A stretch of DNA of 64,000 nt from Pseudobdellovibrionaceae bacterium (GCA_019637875.1 JAHBUW010000004.1:1-64000); one strand, 5' to 3'; counted from the stretch's first letter, positions 26,733 through 36,112 are shown. A program made the numbers and translations. Notes: generated by a model not told the origin, from the sequence alone.

Positions 26733-27413
26733 ATGAAAATCTTTGCACCGGTTCTCGTTCTTTCTTTGACCACGTTCGCGTTGACGACGGCGGCCCAGGC
26801 TCAATCCTTCACCGTCAAAAAAGTGAAAGGCAAACAAGCCATCGTCCAAATGACCAGCGGGTCGTTCTCGGAAGGCCAGACGGTTTCGGTCGGCGGCGGC
26901 GAGGCTTCCTCTTCGTACAGTTCGGGCGGTAGCGCGGGCTCGCGCAATAAGTTCATCGGTTTGGAAGGGCGATTCACTTCGACGAAGGTCACGGTGAACA
27001 ACCAATCTTCCACGACCACCGGCATCGGCCTGCTGGCGACTTACGGATGGAATAAGCTGACCATGGAGTACGGCGTGATCGGTGGCGTGACGATCAATAG
27101 CGGTGGCGGATCGAATTCGACCGATCTCGAAGTTGGTGGCGTCTTCGACTACAACTTCACCGAGAATCGTCCGGGCAATGACGGGATCTTGTTCGTCGGC
27201 GCGAATGCGACTTTCGGATCGAATAGCGGCGGCGCGACCAGCACGACGACCATCAAGATCTATCCGCATGTCGGCTACAAGATGTTCGCTCTGGGTAACG
27301 CGACGGCGATCCGCTTCCATTTGGGAATGCAGCTGCTGCAAACCAGCGGCGGCGGAGCTTCGGGCAGTGACACGCAGCCTCTGGGCGGCGTTGGATTGCA
27401 AACTTACTTCTGA
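26733..27413 (+). CDS. Outer-membrane beta-barrel protein
   Basis: A 226-residue protein: signal peptide (cleavage near AQAQ, about residue 24), a Gly/Ser-rich linker (about 50-75), then alternating hydrophobic strands rich in Gly, Thr and aromatics, ending in LQTYF with the C-terminal Phe typical of Omp85-assembled barrels. Likely an eight-stranded small barrel. Function unknown. A weak promoter (TTGACT at 26671-26676) precedes it and a clear terminator follows. Confidence 0.75.
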   Translation: MKIFAPVLVLSLTTFALTTAAQAQSFTVKKVKGKQAIVQMTSGSFSEGQTVSVGGGEASSSYSSGGSAGSRNKFIGLEGRFTSTKVTVNNQSSTTTGIGLLATYGWNKLTMEYGVIGGVTINSGGGSNSTDLEVGGVFDYNFTENRPGNDGILFVGANATFGSNSGGATSTTTIKIYPHVGYKMFALGNATAIRFHLGMQLLQTSGGGASGSDTQPLGGVGLQTYF

Positions 27414-27476
27414 TTCAAATCCGATCCACGTCTCCGCGAGTTGCGGCGGACGTTCATCGCATCTGAAACACCAAGA

Positions 27477-27502
27477 CCCCGGCCACAAGCTGGGGTTTTT
27501 TA
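27477..27502 (+). terminator. Intrinsic terminator
   Basis: CCCCGGC, loop CACAA, GCTGGGG, then six Ts. Follows the small beta-barrel gene. Confidence 0.85.
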
Positions 27503-27703
27503 TTGGGCCGGTCGATCACCCCGGGTGGGGAAGTGACCCGTGCCTCTGTCATCGTCGCTCGTCGCGAGCGATGGATCCTAAAAAATTTCCGCGAGAATAA
27601 CTATCCTTTGCAACGAAGCCGACCTCGGTCGCCGCGAAAATCGCGACCTAAATGAGGCCCCCGGGAGGATAAACACCGAGGGCCCCGACACGAGGTCAGT
27701 TCA

Positions 27704-28537
27704 TCAACCGATCAGTTTCAGAGCCAACTGGGGCGTGCTGTTCGCTTGCGCCAGTGTGCTTGTCGAAGCCTGAAGCAGGATGTTGTTGCGGGTCATTTCC
27801 GACGAAGCCGATGCGACATCGGTATCGCGGATCCGCGAATTCGCGGCCGACATGTTCTCTTCGAGGACGCCCAAGTTATCGACGGTCGAAGTCAGACGGT
27901 TTTGGAGTGCACCCAAATTTGCGCGCATGCCGTTCGCCATGTCTTGAGCCGAGTCGAGCGCCGTGAGTGCGTCCTGAGCGCCTTCCTTGCTCGTGAAGTC
28001 CAGACCGGCGAGGCCCAGAGCATCCAGAGTGGCGACGTTCACCGACGAGTCGAAAGAGATACGATCTTCGTCCGCGTTGTTATAAACGCCGACTTGGAAA
28101 TCAAAAGTAGGAGTCGTGCCGTCGAGCAGGTTGGTGGTGCCCCACTTAGTCGACTTCGCGATACGTTCGATTTCCGACTTCATTTGCTGAACTTCTTTAT
28201 CCAAGAAGCCGCGCTCAGTCTGACCGACGGTATCCGAAGCGGCCTGGATGCCCAGTTCCCGCAGACGGGTGACGATGTTAGAGATTTCGTTGAGTCCGCC
28301 TTCCGCCGTTTGGATCATCGAGATCCCGTCATTGGCGTTGCGGTTAGCCTGGCGAGCCGAGCGGATACCTGATTTCAGGCGCTCCGAGATCGCGAGACCG
28401 GCAGCATCATCTGCTGCGATGTTGATGCGAGAACCCGATGCGAGTTGTCCCATGGACTTCGACATCGAACGTTGGCTACCCGCGAGATTCCGTTGTGCAT
28501 TGATTGCACCGATATTCGTGCTTACGCGCATTCCCAT
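27704..28537 (-). CDS. fliC: Flagellin
   Basis: A 277-residue flagellin. The N-terminal D0/D1 (RVSTNIGAINAQRNLAGSQ, then LASGSRINIAADDAAGLAIS) and C-terminal D1/D0 (SRIRDTDVASASSEMTRNN, ILLQASTSTLAQAN) are complete. The variable D2/D3 surface domains are almost absent, as in other short flagellins, including those of Bdellovibrio. It polymerises into the filament after export by the flagellar type III system. AAAGGGG lies eight bases before ATG 28537. No other flagellar gene is nearby, so this is a stand-alone filament gene and may be one of several paralogues. Downstream, 27657-27690 holds a GC-rich stem without a T-tract. Confidence 0.95.
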   Translation of the reverse strand: MGMRVSTNIGAINAQRNLAGSQRSMSKSMGQLASGSRINIAADDAAGLAISERLKSGIRSARQANRNANDGISMIQTAEGGLNEISNIVTRLRELGIQAASDTVGQTERGFLDKEVQQMKSEIERIAKSTKWGTTNLLDGTTPTFDFQVGVYNNADEDRISFDSSVNVATLDALGLAGLDFTSKEGAQDALTALDSAQDMANGMRANLGALQNRLTSTVDNLGVLEENMSAANSRIRDTDVASASSEMTRNNILLQASTSTLAQANSTPQLALKLIG

Positions 28538-28876
28538 AAAACTATCCCCTTTGTAACTGTGTTACTTCCGCATTCAACCTCCGTGTCTTCCCTTTTGTTT
28601 CCTCGTGTTGTCCCCGCAACAAACCGTGTTCCGTGGACAGCATACTCTTCGACGAGCGGAGTTTTTTCTACACTCGACCGGAGTCCAAATTTGGAGGCGT
28701 TCGTCGCGTCCAACTCGACCGATGTCCCCAAGGCATCGGTCCGTTGAACGTGGCTATGGTCGTGGTTTTCAGGACGTTCGCACAGAGAAGCGCCGGACTT
28801 TCCGCGCGCGACGAACGGGAAGTGGACGAGACTTTTCTCTTAGGACGGAGATCTTGCGTTACGGGAGTGGAGAAAT
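28538..28876. other. Flagellin leader and intergenic region
   Basis: No gene supported. The left side is the flagellin leader and promoter region (minus strand); I did not find a convincing sigma-28 motif. Short frames on both strands have no ribosome-binding site or family resemblance. Confidence 0.5.
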
Positions 28877-28905
28877 AAAAAACCCGGAAGTTCGTTCCGG
28901 GTTTT
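28877..28905 (-). terminator. Intrinsic terminator
   Basis: Stem AACCCGGAA / TTCCGGGTT with loop GTTCG and flanking A and T runs. It lies just behind the 990-residue gene on the minus strand. Confidence 0.85.
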
Positions 28906-28916
28906 CAGAGGGGAAA

Positions 28917-31889
28917 TTACTCTTCTTCTTCGTAGCGGCACATCCGTGGCGACTCTTCGCACTCGGCTTCGCGTTCTTGCACGATACGGAGCGCGGCGCG
29001 TGTTCCCTCTTGGATCTTGGCCGTGGGGAACTCTTGCGCGAACTGCCGCAGGAGCGCGCGCAGCTCGTTGAACTGGTAGTAGGCGCGGGCGTTCGAGGCG
29101 TACGTCTGCAGGAACTCGGCGACCACGGACTCGCTCACGGTCTTGGCTTTCAAGCGGGCTTTGACGTGCGCGATCAAAGGCGAATTCTCCATGCTCATCA
29201 GGCCCGTGAAGCCGACGGGGTAGGATTTTTCGTCCGGTTTCGCTTTGATGTAACTCTCGAACCAGACTTGGACGCCTTTGTTGAGGTCCTGGCGGCCGAG
29301 CGCGCGCAGCGGGATTTTTACGTCGTTCTCGAGCATCTTCAGCCCTTGCGCGAGGGCTTCTTTCGCCAGCTCCGCGGTGACCGCGTCGTTCTCAAGATCC
29401 ACGGCGCGCAGGATTTGGTAAGCCAACCGGACGTCTTCGGCGTTTTTGCTGGCCTTCAGTTTCAGCGTTTCGGGCACGAGCTTCGCGAGCGGGTACAAAC
29501 CGAAGATCGTCGAATCACTGGCGACGTAACCCATACGCCCCTGGTAGGTCCGTGAGTTCATCGCGGTCAGGGCACGCGCTTCTTTCAAGTTCTGGATCGG
29601 AATTTTGAGTTCGATGATTTGTCCCATCAGATCGACCGGCATGATGCCAAGATCCATCATCTGCTCCGAGATCTTGTCGTAGTCATGTTTCGCCAGTTGG
29701 GCGTAGAGTTTCGGAATCGTGCGCAAGAGACGCGCCTTTTCGCCGGGCAGGTAGCCGTATTCTTCCGAGTCGGGGAGTTTGCGCATACAACGCGAAGCCA
29801 TCGAATCCATCGCGTTCATTCCGGTGTCCCAGTGACCGGCATCGAGCGCGGTTTCCGCGCGTTCCAATGCGAATTCGCAGTAGACTTCCGGTTTCAGCGC
29901 GGAAGCGATGATGCCTTCCAGGGTCGTCGCGTTCACGGAGAGCGGTTGCTTCGCCAGCTTGTACAGCTCGGCTTTCATGCGGTTTTGTACGTTGGGGGTC
30001 AGATTTTTCACCAGTTGCCAGATGCCGGCCAGGCGCTGCTGATCCTCGACCGAAGAACCTTGCATCAAATCAAGCAGGGCTTCCTGAGCGGAGTCGTCGA
30101 TATTCATTTCCGTCGCGAACTGGCGTTGGCGATCGAGCGCCTCGATGACCGCGCTTCGCGAATCCGAGTCGCCGCGCGAAAGCTGCATCAGTTGATCGAA
30201 GACGCGTTTGTTGAACTTCAGGTAGCAGCCGGTGTTTTTGATATATTCGGGCTGCGCGATGAGTTCGGGGTTCAGCTCGGGGCGCTCCCACATCGGGTGT
30301 TTGCTATAGTAGCTCGAAGAGCAGAGCAATTGGGTTTGGTGTTCGTTCAAACCGCGGTCGCCGTTCGGCATCAACGTGCGGAAGTACGAGGCGTGCGCGT
30401 TGCCCGGAACTTTCAGCTGTTGCAGGTAAGCGAGGTAAGCTTGACCGATGTCGGACTTGGCGTCGGCCTTGAGATACTCGCGCAAAGCGCGGACCATCAG
30501 GTCTTCGTCGAAATTCGCCACGCACGACAAGGCGCGAACGAAATGCGCGTCCTGGAAGCGGGCCGCCGGAATATCCGCCGTCGAGAAAGACACCTTGATG
30601 CTGTTCGAACTCGCGTAAGAGCAGATCTGGTCTTTGCGCTCAAGATCGAAGGCTTGGTTCATATCGCCGATCAGAAGGGCTTCGACTTTCTTCATGTAGT
30701 CTTTGTTGTAGACCCAACCGAAGAATTTCATGAAGGTCAGAACTTTCAGCTGCATCCCGAGGATCGCGGAGTCACGACGGGCGACGATCCCCGCGAGCGA
30801 GTCGCGCAGTTTGCTGTTGGTCATGACGGGCTCGAGGATCTCGAACTCTTTGTCTTTCCATTGATAGTTGTCGACGGTCAGGCGGCTCAGCCAGTCGTTG
30901 ATGGCCGGCAGGTACGCGAAAGACTTCTCCGAGCGCAGCGAGTTCGTGATCCAGTGCAATTTCGCGTTGAACGGGACCTTCGAGTTATTCAAGTAGCAGG
31001 TGGGAATCTGCTCACGCTGCATCTCTTTCGCGCCGGACTCCTGCGCGAACGCGGTGACCTTCAGAGCGGTCGCGAGTTTGCCGTTGGTCGCTTCATCCAG
31101 CTTCCGCAGGTTCTCGGGCAGGTAGTAGTTCGTGCCCTTCAAAGACTTGAAGTAGTTGCCCAGCAGTCCGCGCACGTTTTTCCCCGACGGCCCGACCGAG
31201 TCGAAACCGTAGATCCGAGGCGCGCCACGGAACACACGGCGCATGCGATCGCTAAACGCGTCGCCCAAAGGCGAATAGCGGAAGGCGACGACCTGTTCGG
31301 CTTGCTCGGCGCTGAAACCGTCTTGGCGCAGAACGCGACGGTATTCTTCGGGTGAACGGTGATCTTGCTTTTTTCCCGCGAGGGTATTGCAACCCATCAG
31401 GAAGACTTCTTTAGGGTTTTGCAGGATGCCGTCGCAGCCTTTGTCGCACGAAAGTTCTTCGAGGGTTTCCATGGAGAGGTCGAGACCACTCGAGCCGAAG
31501 AAGCTTCCGCCGAAGTGGCCCGAGATGACGAGGACATCACACTTGATTTTTTGTTGGCAGGCTTTACGCAGCCAAGCGGACTTGCCGGAGTCTTGGGGTT
31601 CGTCGGTGGTCTCTTCCGCTTCTCCGTCACCTTCGAGCTTGTCGTCGGTGAGTTTCGTGAGCTCCACGAAGTTGGTGGTCGCGGCCGGTAGCGAGGCTTT
31701 GAACATCTCGATTTCATCCGATGAATTGATCGTGATCGAGCAGACCGTGGTCTTCGACGCGGGCGTGGTCAATTTCTGATCGGGGCGCGGGATCGGGATC
31801 GGCACGTTCTTCGGCAGCGTGACGGCGTTCGCGGCCCCAAGGAAAAGGACTTGCGAACATAGAAGCAGAAGAGTCGAAGTGACGCGCAT
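28917..31889 (-). CDS. Large secreted protein with caspase-like (clan CD) His-Cys candidate
   Basis: A 990-residue protein with a signal peptide (about residues 1-22). Residues about 110-235 resemble the clan CD peptidase fold: a hydrophobic strand ending in His-Gly-type sequence (CDVLVISGHFGG, His125) and, 42 residues on, a strand ending in Cys (EVFLMGCNTL, Cys167). Clan CD includes caspases, gingipains, clostripain and separase. It may also be related to CHAT domains. Residues about 250-980 are mostly helical repeat-like and rich in Leu and Ala, with no named family. An acidic tail ends the protein. Placement in clan CD is inference from two motifs. A secreted protease with a helical scaffold would suit predatory life. 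Confidence 0.6.
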   Translation of the reverse strand: MRVTSTLLLLCSQVLFLGAANAVTLPKNVPIPIPRPDQKLTTPASKTTVCSITINSSDEIEMFKASLPAATTNFVELTKLTDDKLEGDGEAEETTDEPQDSGKSAWLRKACQQKIKCDVLVISGHFGGSFFGSSGLDLSMETLEELSCDKGCDGILQNPKEVFLMGCNTLAGKKQDHRSPEEYRRVLRQDGFSAEQAEQVVAFRYSPLGDAFSDRMRRVFRGAPRIYGFDSVGPSGKNVRGLLGNYFKSLKGTNYYLPENLRKLDEATNGKLATALKVTAFAQESGAKEMQREQIPTCYLNNSKVPFNAKLHWITNSLRSEKSFAYLPAINDWLSRLTVDNYQWKDKEFEILEPVMTNSKLRDSLAGIVARRDSAILGMQLKVLTFMKFFGWVYNKDYMKKVEALLIGDMNQAFDLERKDQICSYASSNSIKVSFSTADIPAARFQDAHFVRALSCVANFDEDLMVRALREYLKADAKSDIGQAYLAYLQQLKVPGNAHASYFRTLMPNGDRGLNEHQTQLLCSSSYYSKHPMWERPELNPELIAQPEYIKNTGCYLKFNKRVFDQLMQLSRGDSDSRSAVIEALDRQRQFATEMNIDDSAQEALLDLMQGSSVEDQQRLAGIWQLVKNLTPNVQNRMKAELYKLAKQPLSVNATTLEGIIASALKPEVYCEFALERAETALDAGHWDTGMNAMDSMASRCMRKLPDSEEYGYLPGEKARLLRTIPKLYAQLAKHDYDKISEQMMDLGIMPVDLMGQIIELKIPIQNLKEARALTAMNSRTYQGRMGYVASDSTIFGLYPLAKLVPETLKLKASKNAEDVRLAYQILRAVDLENDAVTAELAKEALAQGLKMLENDVKIPLRALGRQDLNKGVQVWFESYIKAKPDEKSYPVGFTGLMSMENSPLIAHVKARLKAKTVSESVVAEFLQTYASNARAYYQFNELRALLRQFAQEFPTAKIQEGTRAALRIVQEREAECEESPRMCRYEEEE

Positions 31890-31983
31890 GATAGCTCCTC
31901 ATGGAATAGATCCACGGGGAGCTATCGCAACGCCCGGGCCCCCGGAGAGCTCAGGAAAATCGGGGGTTTACGCGGACGCAAAA

Positions 31984-32008
31984 GGGGCCTCCGGCGCCGG
32001 AGGGCCCC
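31984..32008 (-). terminator. Terminator-like GC palindrome
   Basis: GGGGCCTCCGG / CCGGAGGGCCCC near-perfect palindrome, with AAAA on the left, which gives TTTT on the minus strand. It follows the oligoribonuclease gene. Confidence 0.7.
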
Positions 32009-32039
32009 GCAGCCGTCTAAATGTTGTACGGTGGCGAGC

Positions 32040-32603
32040 TTACCGCGCCGGCGGTTTGGGACCTTCCATTTTCAGGAAGGACATATAGTGACGGAGCTCC
32101 GAAATGCTCTCTTTGATGTCATCGAGCGCGCGGTGGGAGTTGCGCTTCTCGTGGCGGATTCCGTACTTCGTATTCATCACGATCTTCCACGAGGTCACGT
32201 CGAGCATACGGTAGTGAAGTAGCGACGCGAATTTCGGAAAGTACTTATTGATGAACAGACGATCTTGCATGATCGAGTTTCCGGCGAGCACGGGGCGCTG
32301 ACCTTTCGGCAGATCACCCGGCCAGTATTTCTTTGTCAGCTGGATGAGTTCGTTCTCGACCGTTTCGGGAGTTTGGCCGAACGGAATTTTTTTGAGCAGC
32401 CCGGATTCTCCGTGATGCTTCTTGTTCCAGTCGTCCATGCGGTCCAGATAGACTTGCGGTTGTTTCACGACCGTTTCGTACTCATCGAAGATGCGAAAAT
32501 TATAATCGGCGATGATGACCGCGCATTCGATGATCACTTCCTTCTCGATATCGAGGCCGGTCATCTCGAGATCGATCCAAATCAACTTCTCATTCGGGTT
32601 CAT
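32040..32603 (-). CDS. orn: Oligoribonuclease
   Basis: A 187-residue DEDDh exonuclease. LIWIDLEMTGLD holds the first two metal acids (Asp11, Glu13), DRMDDWNKKHHGESGLL (with family landmarks), NSIMQDRLFINKY holds the third, and NSHRALDDIKES holds the catalytic His and last Asp. Length matches E. coli Orn. It degrades two- to five-residue RNA oligomers in the cytoplasm, the last step of RNA turnover, and also clears pGpG from cyclic-di-GMP breakdown. ATG 32603 aligns with the family start; 32624 is an alternative, and neither has a strong ribosome site. Confidence 0.95.
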   Translation of the reverse strand: MNPNEKLIWIDLEMTGLDIEKEVIIECAVIIADYNFRIFDEYETVVKQPQVYLDRMDDWNKKHHGESGLLKKIPFGQTPETVENELIQLTKKYWPGDLPKGQRPVLAGNSIMQDRLFINKYFPKFASLLHYRMLDVTSWKIVMNTKYGIRHEKRNSHRALDDIKESISELRHYMSFLKMEGPKPPAR

Positions 32604-32817
32604 CGGTGAACTTGATTGCAACATTGGAAAATTTTGCAGGTAAATGACCCGCTTTTCCAGTCGAAACGAGTGTCACCGGGCATCAACTGATGGGCGCTAT
32701 CAAAACTATCGTCTTGTTCGCGCACGCCCGTTCCCCGTACAAGGGCGACGAACATGAGCACTTCGGGGGGGAGAATGGCAGGGGCCATTCGTCGAGGTGC
32801 ACCCGGGGGGGGATCAA

Positions 32818-33954
32818 ATGTTCAAGCTTCGTTCTTGTGCACAAGTCATCGCGGCCCTGAGTTTGATCTTCGCGGGGTTGCTCGCGGAAGCGGCGGTGGA
32901 GTTTCAATATTCGACCGGCGTCACCGAAAAACAACGTGAGCTACTGACAAAGGATCTCGCGCGGCTGTCCGGGCAAAACTTCGGCGATTCGTCCGGCGAA
33001 CTCCGCCGCGTCCTGGGTCTGCCCGATGTTTCGGCGTCGAGCCTCGAGTCCTGGCTTTCGACCCGCGCTCGTTACGTCATCGACGAAAAGCATCCCTTCA
33101 ACGCGTTCACCATCTTTGCGCTCGCGCCCGTGGAATATCCGGCGGCCGGCGATGCGAAACCGGTCGAGGCTCCGCCTGCGCCCGCTCAACCTGACAATGC
33201 CCGAGTGGATGGAGTTCCGAGAAACGCCGAGGTGGCCCAAGCGGCCGCTCCGGCGGAAGGAGGGGGAGGAACTCCATCCACATCTGACTCGCCCGCGGAA
33301 GAGTCCGGTCCCACCATCGTGATGGCGAACATGGGCGCGGCTCTTTATATGGTCGGCCGTCAGAACAACGTCGTCGTCGGTTTCAACATGCTGGGTGGGG
33401 GCCTGGTGCCGATCACGAGCCCGCGCGTGGGCCTGTTTCAGGTCGGTCGCGGTCTTTTCCAACCGCTTTCGCCCAAGTGGGCGCAGGAAGTGATCGAAGA
33501 CTTCGTGCACTCGATGTTCCGTATGGACACGCTTTTCCACGAAGCACGTCACACCGACGGCAGCGCGCGGATCGCGGCGAAGCAGCTGGGCTTCGCGCAC
33601 GAGATCTGCCCTCCCGGTCACGAGATGGCGGGATTCCCCGCGTGCGATCGTCCCTCGAACGGACCTTACCGCGTGGGCTCTTTGATCATGAAGTCCGCGA
33701 TCGAAGGTTGCGGCCCCGAATGTTCGGCGCGCGATAAAGAGATCCTGACGCTGCTTTACGCCGACAGCATGAGCCGTATCCTCACGCCGCTGACGCGCGC
33801 GTCACAGGTGGGCCAGGATGACCTGTGCGCGAAACTTCTGCGCACACGCACCAATATCCCGTTCTGCGAAGCTCCCGATACGTCGCTCGAAGCGCAAGTG
33901 CTTGAGTGGGACGACGCGCCCGAAGCGGTCGAGCTGCCGAAGCGCGGAGAGTAA
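32818..33954 (+). CDS. Secreted putative metallopeptidase (HEARH)
   Basis: A 378-residue protein with a signal peptide (cleavage near AEA-AV, about residue 26), a proline/alanine-rich linker (about 110-165) and a C-terminal domain with HEARHTD at residues 241-247. This is an HExxH motif followed by Asp, as in some metzincin or aspzincin-like zinc proteases. GFAHEICPPGHE and a cluster of cysteines follow. No named family. The ribosome site is an eight-G run ending five bases before the ATG, which could be prone to slippage. The next gene starts after two bases and codes for a membrane protein, so the pair may function together. Confidence 0.65.
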   Translation: MFKLRSCAQVIAALSLIFAGLLAEAAVEFQYSTGVTEKQRELLTKDLARLSGQNFGDSSGELRRVLGLPDVSASSLESWLSTRARYVIDEKHPFNAFTIFALAPVEYPAAGDAKPVEAPPAPAQPDNARVDGVPRNAEVAQAAAPAEGGGGTPSTSDSPAEESGPTIVMANMGAALYMVGRQNNVVVGFNMLGGGLVPITSPRVGLFQVGRGLFQPLSPKWAQEVIEDFVHSMFRMDTLFHEARHTDGSARIAAKQLGFAHEICPPGHEMAGFPACDRPSNGPYRVGSLIMKSAIEGCGPECSARDKEILTLLYADSMSRILTPLTRASQVGQDDLCAKLLRTRTNIPFCEAPDTSLEAQVLEWDDAPEAVELPKRGE

Positions 33955-33956
33955 AA

Positions 33957-34535
33957 GTGCAGGGGCCCAAGGTCTTCGGTATTCTGGTTCTGTTGATCAT
34001 CGGGCTTCTCGTCATCGAACACGCCATCGTCTCCTGGAGCAAAAACGAAGCTTCGGGAGTTCCAGGTGCGGCGGCGCCTCCCCAAGGGGGCGCCCCCGGA
34101 CCTTCCAATTCCACCCTGACCCACGGCGCCCAAGTCGATACGGCACGCTCGTTCGAGAACGAAGTGCGGGCCGCGCGTAACGTGGCGGAGCGCGAATTCG
34201 CGGAGGTTCTGGCCGCGGTGGCGAAGAAACTTCCGACCTTCAAGGACGCCCAAAATTTAACCGCGAAGGAAGCCCACGGTCATCCGCGTCTGGTGACGGA
34301 GGCGGCGGCGGAAATGGGCGAAATTGCCGAACGCCTCGAACGTGATCCGTCCTTGCGTCCGCAGGGGCTGGGATTTTATCAATCCTGTGCTTTGAATCCC
34401 GAGCTCTTCCGCTCGGTACGGGCAGTCTGTTTCAACCGCGCGCAGCTTCTGCACGCGGAACTCCATCAAGACATTTGGAACTTCGATCCAACGAAGATCC
34501 CCAAAGACGTCATCGAGCTGGCGAAGACGTTCTAG
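33957..34535 (+). CDS. Single-pass membrane protein with periplasmic helical domain
   Basis: A 192-residue protein starting at GTG 33957, with GGAGAG five bases upstream. The N-terminal hydrophobic segment (about residues 6-22) is a signal anchor. A Gly/Pro/Ala linker and an Ala/Glu-rich helical domain follow (about 60-190), with two cysteines in YQSCALNPELFRSVRAVC. No family recognised. The two-base gap from the HEARH gene suggests translational coupling. Confidence 0.7.
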   Translation: MQGPKVFGILVLLIIGLLVIEHAIVSWSKNEASGVPGAAAPPQGGAPGPSNSTLTHGAQVDTARSFENEVRAARNVAEREFAEVLAAVAKKLPTFKDAQNLTAKEAHGHPRLVTEAAAEMGEIAERLERDPSLRPQGLGFYQSCALNPELFRSVRAVCFNRAQLLHAELHQDIWNFDPTKIPKDVIELAKTF

Positions 34536-34545
34536 CGGCGAGTTC

Positions 34546-34992
34546 TTACCAGTTTCCGCAGTTCGCGGCGGGGTTCTGGCTACGAGTCGCGGCCAAAAGT
34601 TCACCCGACGACGAAATGGAAAGGCTGGGATAAGTCGCTTCGCTTTTCGCCGGGAGGAGCAGCAGGATCGACTTCTGATTGAAGGCGATCCGTTTGATCT
34701 GCAGCAATTCATTTTTCTTCTCGAAGAGTTCAAGCAGGCTCAACGCCTCGGAGCCGCAAAGGACATCCGACGAAATGAGCTTTTTCATTTCGCTGGCGGA
34801 AACCAGCAGTGTACTGGATTGTTGGCGACGGATAATGAATATGCCGTCAGCTTGATCCGTCGATTGGACGTTGAACTCTTGCAAACGCGCGGAGGCATCG
34901 CGAGCGAAATCCGCAAGTGGCTTCGTGATTTCTGTCTGGGCATGGGCAAGGGGGGCGGACATCAGAAGCAGGCTAACGAGAAGAGCTTTCAT
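34546..34992 (-). CDS. Secreted protein of unknown function
   Basis: A 148-residue protein with a signal peptide (MKALLVSLLLMSAPLAHAQ). The mature part is mixed helix and strand, with two cysteines (SDVLCGSEA and the C-terminal NCGNW). No family recognised. ATG 34992 has GGAGGT upstream, which rules out the longer frame from 35028. It converges on the preceding gene with a ten-base gap. Confidence 0.7.
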   Translation of the reverse strand: MKALLVSLLLMSAPLAHAQTEITKPLADFARDASARLQEFNVQSTDQADGIFIIRRQQSSTLLVSASEMKKLISSDVLCGSEALSLLELFEKKNELLQIKRIAFNQKSILLLLPAKSEATYPSLSISSSGELLAATRSQNPAANCGNW

Positions 34993-35144
34993 GGGTGACC
35001 TCCGGTTCTGTTCCCCGTTTAAGAGCAAAACCGGGACCCCGTATGAGGTCGTGGAACGCGAAGAAGCGCGTCCTCGTGGACAGGAGCTGTCTTTCTTTTT
35101 GACGGTGACTCAGGCACGGCACCCGCACCAAACAAGTCGTGACG

Positions 35145-36011
35145 TTAGTCACGCCAAGCAGTAGTCGCGTTGAGGCGCTGCACTTCGTTCCACCAAGCGA
35201 GCAGCCCTTCGCCGTAAGCCGGAAATTCCGCGAGATCGTTGTGGTGACCACCGGGAACTTCGATCATGGTGACCGAGCCGCGACCCGCCAGGCGGTTCGC
35301 GAGCTCTTCGCCGTGACGGTAGGGGATGATCTCGTCATCGGTGCCGTGCAGGATCAGGATCGGACCACGGAATTGCGGCAGCAAATCCACCACCGAAAAT
35401 TTGTACTTCACTAAAAACCCGGGGAACCACGGCGCGTAGTCGTGAACGAGTTCGGTCATGGAGAGATAAGGCGTTTCCAGAATCACGCCGGCGAGCGGGG
35501 GGCGGGCTCCGGCCTCCAGCCAAGTGGCGGCCAGCGAGGCCGCGAGTCCCGTGCCGATGGAGCGACCGAAGATATAAACTTGGTCGATCTCGCCGCGCGC
35601 GCCGATCTGGTTCGCGAAAGTTTCCCCCATGCGGATCATCTGCGCGCTGGAAGAAAGACTCCCTTCACTTTTTCCGAAACCGGGATAGTCCATGATCCAG
35701 ACGTTGGCGCGCAGGGCGCTGCGCAGTTCGGCTCCGATTTGTCCCCAGCCTTCCAGATTTCCGGCGTTCCCATGGAAGTAAAGAATCAGGGTTTTGGATT
35801 TCGGATGGGTGAAGTAGGCCGAATGGATTTTCGAGCCTTCGAAGTCGACCCAGATCTCTTCCGCGGGCGGGGGGAAATTCAGTTCGGCCGAAGCGGCGAG
35901 GGGGTCGGGATGAAAGAGGAATTTTTCTTGAAAAAGAGTGAACCCGCAGAGCACGAGGAGCGGGGTCACGACGAGGGGCAGAGCGACGAAAAGCAATAGG
36001 GTGCGCAACAT
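35145..36011 (-). CDS. Alpha/beta hydrolase (BEM46/ABHD13-like), membrane-anchored
   Basis: A 288-residue protein with an N-terminal membrane segment (about residues 3-25), then an alpha/beta-hydrolase domain. Landmarks are the oxyanion loop LYFHGNAGN, the nucleophile elbow FGRSIGTGLA (Ser), the acid ILHGTDDEIIPY (Asp) and the His in EVPGGHHNDL. This subgroup (BEM46/ABHD13/YfhR-like) has members acting as thioesterases or lipases. Likely faces the periplasm. Start at 36011 rather than 36047 because it opens the membrane segment. A short dyad GTGAC...GTCAC spans the stop codon. Confidence 0.85.
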   Translation of the reverse strand: MLRTLLLFVALPLVVTPLLVLCGFTLFQEKFLFHPDPLAASAELNFPPPAEEIWVDFEGSKIHSAYFTHPKSKTLILYFHGNAGNLEGWGQIGAELRSALRANVWIMDYPGFGKSEGSLSSSAQMIRMGETFANQIGARGEIDQVYIFGRSIGTGLAASLAATWLEAGARPPLAGVILETPYLSMTELVHDYAPWFPGFLVKYKFSVVDLLPQFRGPILILHGTDDEIIPYRHGEELANRLAGRGSVTMIEVPGGHHNDLAEFPAYGEGLLAWWNEVQRLNATTAWRD

Positions 36012-36112
36012 GTGTGTCAGCTTGGGCCCGGCTCCCCAGAGCGTCAATGGCCGCGCGCGTTAACTCCCTGACGTATTGAGGGCTTTCGCTCCCTATGCCA
36101 CATTGCCGGGCT

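Noticed and set aside
28605-28880. Short plus-strand frames in the flagellin leader region
   Set aside because: No ribosome site or domain; they overlap the flagellin promoter region and a terminator.
29619-31355. Plus-strand frame of 578 codons
   Set aside because: Antisense to the 990-residue secreted protein, whose signal peptide and ribosome context support the minus strand.
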